A stretch of 17,491 nucleotides of DNA from Bacteroidia bacterium. GTDB taxonomy: Bacteria > Bacteroidota > Bacteroidia > Bacteroidales > GCA-2748055. Made by a program: the position numbers and the translations under genes. Shown in pieces: positions 14,704-17,491 of this stretch. How positions within the stretch are numbered: position 1 is the stretch's first letter; each line of letters begins with the position of its first letter. Below the pieces are notes generated by a model. The model was not told the origin of the DNA. It saw nothing but the letters and a program-made list of their open reading frames with translations, and made no database searches. The stretch spans positions 1 to 17,491 of the forward strand of contig JAUVKN010000046.1 in the NCBI GenBank assembly GCA_030596245.1, given 5' to 3'.

Positions 14704-14830
14704 GGGTTAGTTATTTAATTCACTGGGTTAATTGGATCACTATGCAAAATCTGCGCAAGTTATTACAGAGTCGTTGTCTCAGTTAGAAGCTTTCTTAATG
14801 TAGTAAAAATAATATTTTTTTTTGAATTAC

Positions 14831-14848
14831 AAAAAGGTTACCGAACCT
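14831..14848 (-). terminator. Weak terminator-like hairpin downstream of nth
   Basis: On the minus strand AGGTT-CGGT-AACCT is followed by TTTTTG. The 5-bp stem is short, but its place after nth and the short ORF suits the end of that transcript. Confidence 0.35.
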
Positions 14849-14882
14849 CTCAATAGCTAATATCTATGTGATATTCAAATAG

Positions 14883-15086
14883 TTATTTAAAAAACGAGAA
14901 CCTTTCCATAAGCAAGGGTTCATATTCGCTATAAAGTTCCTCTGTCCACACGATCATATACCTGGTAAAGTCACCAATTTCCAATCCCCTTAATGATCGG
15001 GTTCCAATCCCCTCAATGATCGGGCATACACAGTCGGACATGATATCGTACGAAAATGAGTCATTATAGTTTCTCTTTTTTTTCAT
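14883..15086 (-). CDS. Doubtful 67-residue ORF overlapping the nth end
   Basis: The reading frame starts at an ATG inside the last codons of nth (MKKKRNYNDSFSYDIMS) and ends with EEYSEYEP-like acidic and aromatic residues (EELYSEYEPLLMERFSFFK). I do not recognise it. Its middle contains a 23-bp tandem duplication, which is not a multiple of three. Without the duplication, a different frame starting at an ATG that overlaps the nth stop (TAATG) would run into the same C-terminus. The region may therefore be a degraded or newly altered small gene, or not coding at all. It otherwise fills the 360-bp stretch between nth and the lipoprotein gene. Confidence 0.25.
   Translation of the reverse strand: MKKKRNYNDSFSYDIMSDCVCPIIEGIGTRSLRGLEIGDFTRYMIVWTEELYSEYEPLLMERFSFFK
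14979..15024. repeat. 23-bp tandem duplication
   Basis: Units at 14979-15001 and 15002-15024 (TTCCAATCCCCTYAATGATC plus GGG) are identical at 22 of 23 positions, indicating a recent duplication by slippage or unequal exchange. Confidence 0.85.
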
Positions 15087-15708
15087 AGTAACTGCACAGG
15101 TGGCTGATTCCACACTGGCTACACCCGGGTTTTCTTGCCTGGCATACATACCGTCCATGCAGAATCAACCAGTGGTGGGCCACTGGAATCTGCTCTTTGG
15201 GGATGTGCCGTATCAACTGCATTTCAGCCTCATATGGATTCTTTGCATTGGTGGTTAGTCCGATGCGTGCAGCCACTCTGAACACATGAGTGTCAACTGC
15301 CATGGCTGGTTTCCGGAAAGCTACTGAAAGAATCACATTGGCTGTTTTCCTGCCAACACCTGGGAGCTGTTGAAGCTCTTCCATTGAATCGGGAACAACC
15401 CCATTGAAAGTCTCCACCAGCATGCGGGCCATCCCCAGGAGATGTTTGGCTTTGTTATTGGGATAGGAGCAGCTTTTGATCAGTTGAAATACCTGATCCA
15501 GTTCTGCTCCGGCCAGGGACTCAACATCGGGGAAGCGTTTAAAAAAACCGGTCGTGATCAGATTGACTCTTTTATCGGTACACTGGGCCGAAAGGATCAC
15601 CGACACGATAAGCTCAAAGGGATTGGTATAATCCAGTTCAGTCTTAGCCACCGGCATGGCCTGTAAAAAATATTCAATCACCTTTTCAAACCGTTCCTTT
15701 TTTTTCAT
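15064..15708 (-). CDS. nth: Endonuclease III (DNA glycosylase/AP lyase)
   Basis: Nth removes oxidised pyrimidines in base excision repair and cleaves the abasic site. The 214-residue protein has the normal length. Seen: the HhH-GPD fold with LPGVGRKTANVIL (115-127), catalytic K121 and D139 (AVDTHVFRV), and the C-terminal 4Fe-4S cluster C189-x6-C196-x2-C199-x5-C205. The ATG at 15708 is preferred; a TTG three codons earlier (15717) is possible. Both the start (ATG then A8) and the last codons contain an 8-A run. Loss of one A in the second run would fuse the protein to the short downstream frame. It is divergent from the pheA operon. Confidence 0.96.
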   Translation of the reverse strand: MKKKERFEKVIEYFLQAMPVAKTELDYTNPFELIVSVILSAQCTDKRVNLITTGFFKRFPDVESLAGAELDQVFQLIKSCSYPNNKAKHLLGMARMLVETFNGVVPDSMEELQQLPGVGRKTANVILSVAFRKPAMAVDTHVFRVAARIGLTTNAKNPYEAEMQLIRHIPKEQIPVAHHWLILHGRYVCQARKPGCSQCGISHLCSYYEKKEKL

Positions 15709-15724
15709 GCGCTTCAATTAAGAA

Positions 15725-15754
15725 TGTGCATTTTAACAAAAGATAATGATTTTG
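15725..15754 (+). promoter_or_regulatory. Candidate promoter of the pheA operon
   Basis: TGATTTTG (15747-15754) differs by one base from TAnnTTTG and has TGTG 18 bp upstream (15725-15728) as a poor -33 element. Transcription would begin near 15761, giving about 70 nt before the leader peptide ATG. Weak, consensus-based. Confidence 0.25.
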
Positions 15755-15832
15755 CCAACTATTCTTACAAACTGTAATGGTACTTGGTTTTCTGGTATTA
15801 AATGTTTAGGTTTACACCCACAAATTAGAAGA

Positions 15833-15883
15833 ATGGCATTAAGAAGTTTGGTATATTATTTTTATTTTTTCACTGACAGATAG
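15833..15883 (+). CDS. Phe/Tyr-rich leader peptide of the pheA attenuator
   Basis: The 16-codon ORF encodes MALRSLVYYFYFFTDR. Six consecutive codons are Tyr or Phe (TAT TAT TTT TAT TTT TTC, 15854-15871). It lies 63 bp before prephenate dehydratase and directly before a terminator hairpin, like pheL of enteric bacteria, although unrelated in sequence. Scarce charged tRNA-Phe or tRNA-Tyr would stall the ribosome in this run. It is too short for domain analysis; the call rests on composition, position and the following RNA structures. Confidence 0.75.
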   Translation: MALRSLVYYFYFFTDR

Positions 15884-15940
15884 TTGGTCGGGCTTACTTA
15901 ATGCATGTTGTACCCGGCTTTTAGTCGGGTTTTTTGTTTT
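15873..15940 (+). promoter_or_regulatory. Transcription attenuator upstream of pheA
   Basis: The terminator stem is ACCCGGC (15912-15918), loop TTTTA, GTCGGGT (15924-15930), then TTTTTT G TTTT. An identical GTCGGG at 15887-15892 can pair with CCCGGC (15913-15918) and would act as antiterminator. CTGAC (15873-15877) can in turn pair with GTCGG (15887-15891), sequestering the antiterminator arm. A ribosome stalled in the Phe/Tyr run leaves GTCGGG free, so the operon is read. A ribosome reaching the stop at 15881 would cover it, so the terminator forms. The stems are short (5-7 bp with G-U pairs). Confidence 0.75.
15912..15940 (+). terminator. Attenuator terminator hairpin
   Basis: A 7-bp stem with one G-U pair, a 5-nt loop and a T-rich tract ends six bases before the pheA ATG. 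Because it sits just upstream of the gene it precedes, and nth points the other way, its job must be regulation of pheA and not ending an upstream gene. Confidence 0.85.
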
Positions 15941-15946
15941 ATAGCG

Positions 15947-16786
15947 ATGGCAAAAACGATAGCAATACAGGGTGGTTACGGCGCGTTTCATGAGATTGCC
16001 GCACACCATTTTTTTGAAAATGAGGAGATTAAGATCCTTCCCAGGAATACATTCCGGGATATGGTTACCACCCTTAAGGAGCGACGGGCCGATTTTGGAA
16101 TCATGGCCATTGAGAATTCCCTGGCAGGGAGCATCATTCCCAATTACAACCTGATTATCAATACCAGCATGCATATTACCGGGGAGATCTACCTGAGGAT
16201 CAAGCAGAACTTAGTAGCCATGCCAGGTGTAAAGATCTCAGAACTTCGGGAAGTGTATTCACATCCTATGGCCATTCTGCAATGCCAGACCTTTTTTGAT
16301 ACCCACCCGGATATTCGATTGATTGAAAGCATTGATACGGCATTTAGTGCAGAAGAGATTGCAGAAAAGGGATTGCGGGATACGGGTGCCATTTCGAGCC
16401 GGTTGGCAGCAGAGAAGTATGGACTGAACATCCTGGCCAGGAGTATAGAGACCAATAAGAAGAATTATACACGGTTTCTGATCCTGACAGAAAACGGGAT
16501 CACAATTCCACCGGAAGAGGTCAACAAGGCTTCAATCTATTTTACAGTGGCTCATAAATTCGGGTCTCTTTCCAAAATTCTCTCCATAATATCCTATTAC
16601 GAAATAAACCTGGCCAAGATCCAGTCTATGCCCATTCCTGGTAAGGATTGGGAGTATATGTTTTATGTGGATGTGGAGATCAATGATTATGACATGTATC
16701 AAAAATCCCTGGAGGCCATCAAGCCGTTTACCCCTTCCCTGGGAATCCTGGGCGAGTATCGAAAAGGTAATTCAGTAATTGAATAA
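15947..16786 (+). CDS. pheA: Prephenate dehydratase (phenylalanine biosynthesis)
   Basis: This converts prephenate to phenylpyruvate, the committed step to phenylalanine. The 279-residue protein is monofunctional, with no chorismate mutase domain in front. Seen: the periplasmic-binding-like catalytic part (IAIQGGYGAFHE at 5-16, AIENSLAGS, catalytic TRF motif at 175-177 in KKNYTRFLIL). A C-terminal ACT domain (about 195-270) follows, with FGSLSKIL and IQSMPIPG in the places of the GAL and ESRP motifs that bind phenylalanine for feedback control. The ATG at 15947 gives the family N-terminus; an upstream ATG at 15905 would place the terminator hairpin inside the gene and is rejected. DAHP synthase follows after 9 bp. 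Expression is probably set by the attenuator in front. Confidence 0.96.
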   Translation: MAKTIAIQGGYGAFHEIAAHHFFENEEIKILPRNTFRDMVTTLKERRADFGIMAIENSLAGSIIPNYNLIINTSMHITGEIYLRIKQNLVAMPGVKISELREVYSHPMAILQCQTFFDTHPDIRLIESIDTAFSAEEIAEKGLRDTGAISSRLAAEKYGLNILARSIETNKKNYTRFLILTENGITIPPEEVNKASIYFTVAHKFGSLSKILSIISYYEINLAKIQSMPIPGKDWEYMFYVDVEINDYDMYQKSLEAIKPFTPSLGILGEYRKGNSVIE

Positions 16787-16795
16787 ATTGGAATT

Positions 16796-17491
16796 ATGGT
16801 AGTTGACATAGAATTGGAACCGTTGTTAATTGAAGATGATCTGTTCACCAAACCCATATTTATAGCCGGACCATGTAGTGCGGAGACTGAGGAACAGGTA
16901 TTAAATACCGCCATTCCCCTGGCCGCCATGGGCATAAAAATCTTCAGGGCGGGTATCTGGAAACCCCGCACCAGGCCCAATGCCTTTGAAGGAGTGGGTG
17001 TTGAAGGGCTCAAATGGATGCAGACCGTTAAGAGGGAGACCGGTATGATGGTTGCCACCGAGGTGGCCAATGTAAAACATGTATATGAAGCGTTGAAGTC
17101 TGGTGTGGATATTCTCTGGATCGGTGCCCGGACATCGGCCAACCCCTTTGCAGTACAGGATATTGCCGATAGTCTTCGTGGTGTGAATATCCCGGTGATG
17201 ATTAAAAACCCGGTGAATCCTGATGTGGACCTCTGGATCGGGGCCATTGAACGGATCAACAATGCAGGCATCAAACAGATGGCTGCCATACACAGGGGTT
17301 TCTCAAGTTATGACAAGACACTATATCGCAATGTACCGCAGTGGCAGGTTCCCATTGAGCTGCGCAGAAGGATTCCGGAAATACCGATCATTACCGACCC
17401 CAGTCATATCTGTGGCAACCGGGAGTTTCTCTATGACATCTCCCAGAAAGCGATGGACCTGTATTTCGACGGATTGATCATCGAGACCCAC
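16796..17491 (+). CDS. 3-deoxy-7-phosphoheptulonate (DAHP) synthase, 5' part
   Basis: This enzyme condenses phosphoenolpyruvate and erythrose 4-phosphate, the first step of the shikimate pathway. The 232 residues visible run off the window edge without a stop. Motifs of the KDO8P-like (type I-beta) class: IAGPCSAE (23-30), KPRTRPNAFEG (56-66), ATEV (87-90), WIGART (108-113), MIKNPV (135-140), HRGFSS (166-171) and DPSHICGN (201-208). In Bacteroidetes this protein usually continues into a C-terminal AroQ-type chorismate mutase domain, which would lie beyond the window. It starts 9 bp after pheA, so both are one operon under the same attenuator. Confidence 0.95.
   Translation, partial: MVVDIELEPLLIEDDLFTKPIFIAGPCSAETEEQVLNTAIPLAAMGIKIFRAGIWKPRTRPNAFEGVGVEGLKWMQTVKRETGMMVATEVANVKHVYEALKSGVDILWIGARTSANPFAVQDIADSLRGVNIPVMIKNPVNPDVDLWIGAIERINNAGIKQMAAIHRGFSSYDKTLYRNVPQWQVPIELRRRIPEIPIITDPSHICGNREFLYDISQKAMDLYFDGLIIETH

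Noticed and set aside
15905..15946. Upstream ATG at 15905 as the start of prephenate dehydratase
   Set aside because: It would put the terminator hairpin in the coding sequence and add residues the family lacks; MAKTIAIQGG from 15947 fits the usual start.

Overview
The window looks like a piece of a Bacteroidota (Bacteroidetes) chromosome. Reasons: the protein families (SPVSG-type UvrA, a Bacteroidetes-style SAM-like integrase, an IQSMPIPG ACT domain in prephenate dehydratase), start codons mostly preceded by A-rich sequence without strong Shine-Dalgarno sites, and TAnnTTTG-like promoter elements. No rRNA, complete tRNA or CRISPR array was seen.

Layout. (1) About 1-3.9 kb is mobile DNA. It holds an IS21-family element (istA with an internal C-terminal deletion, intact istB), a small unknown ORF, and a tyrosine recombinase on the minus strand in visibly A+T-rich DNA. 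A tRNA T-arm-like fragment just before rsmE may mark the right end of an integrated island that continues left of the window. (2) 3.9-8.6 kb is housekeeping DNA: rsmE (+), an inverted/tandem repeat cluster and a bidirectional terminator, a small acidic ORF and an ECF sigma factor (-), and divergent uvrA (+). (3) 8.6-13.2 kb is a minus-strand four-gene operon. In transcription order it encodes a DUF4212-like symporter partner split by a large inserted domain, an ActP-like sodium:solute symporter, a membrane-anchored TPR protein and an outer-membrane beta-barrel protein. Together these suggest uptake of a small carboxylate or other solute, but the substrate is unknown. (4) 13.2-14.7 kb is a minus-strand pair, a lipoprotein and a small secreted protein, closed by a strong terminator. 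(5) 14.8-15.7 kb holds nth (endonuclease III, -) and a doubtful short ORF with a 23-bp tandem duplication. (6) 15.8 kb to the end is an aromatic amino acid operon (+), prephenate dehydratase then DAHP synthase, the latter cut by the window edge.

The most striking regulatory feature is in front of pheA. A 16-codon ORF carrying a YYFYFF run is followed by a GTCGGG segment and then by a terminator hairpin with a T tract, whose 5' arm can pair either with its own 3' arm or with the upstream segment. This is the layout of ribosome-mediated phenylalanine/tyrosine attenuation. Other points worth a second look are the split DUF4212 protein, an 8-bp-period repeat array upstream of the symporter operon, the repeat cluster after rsmE, and the microhomology deletion in istA. 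All calls are made by reading the sequence; no database search was possible.
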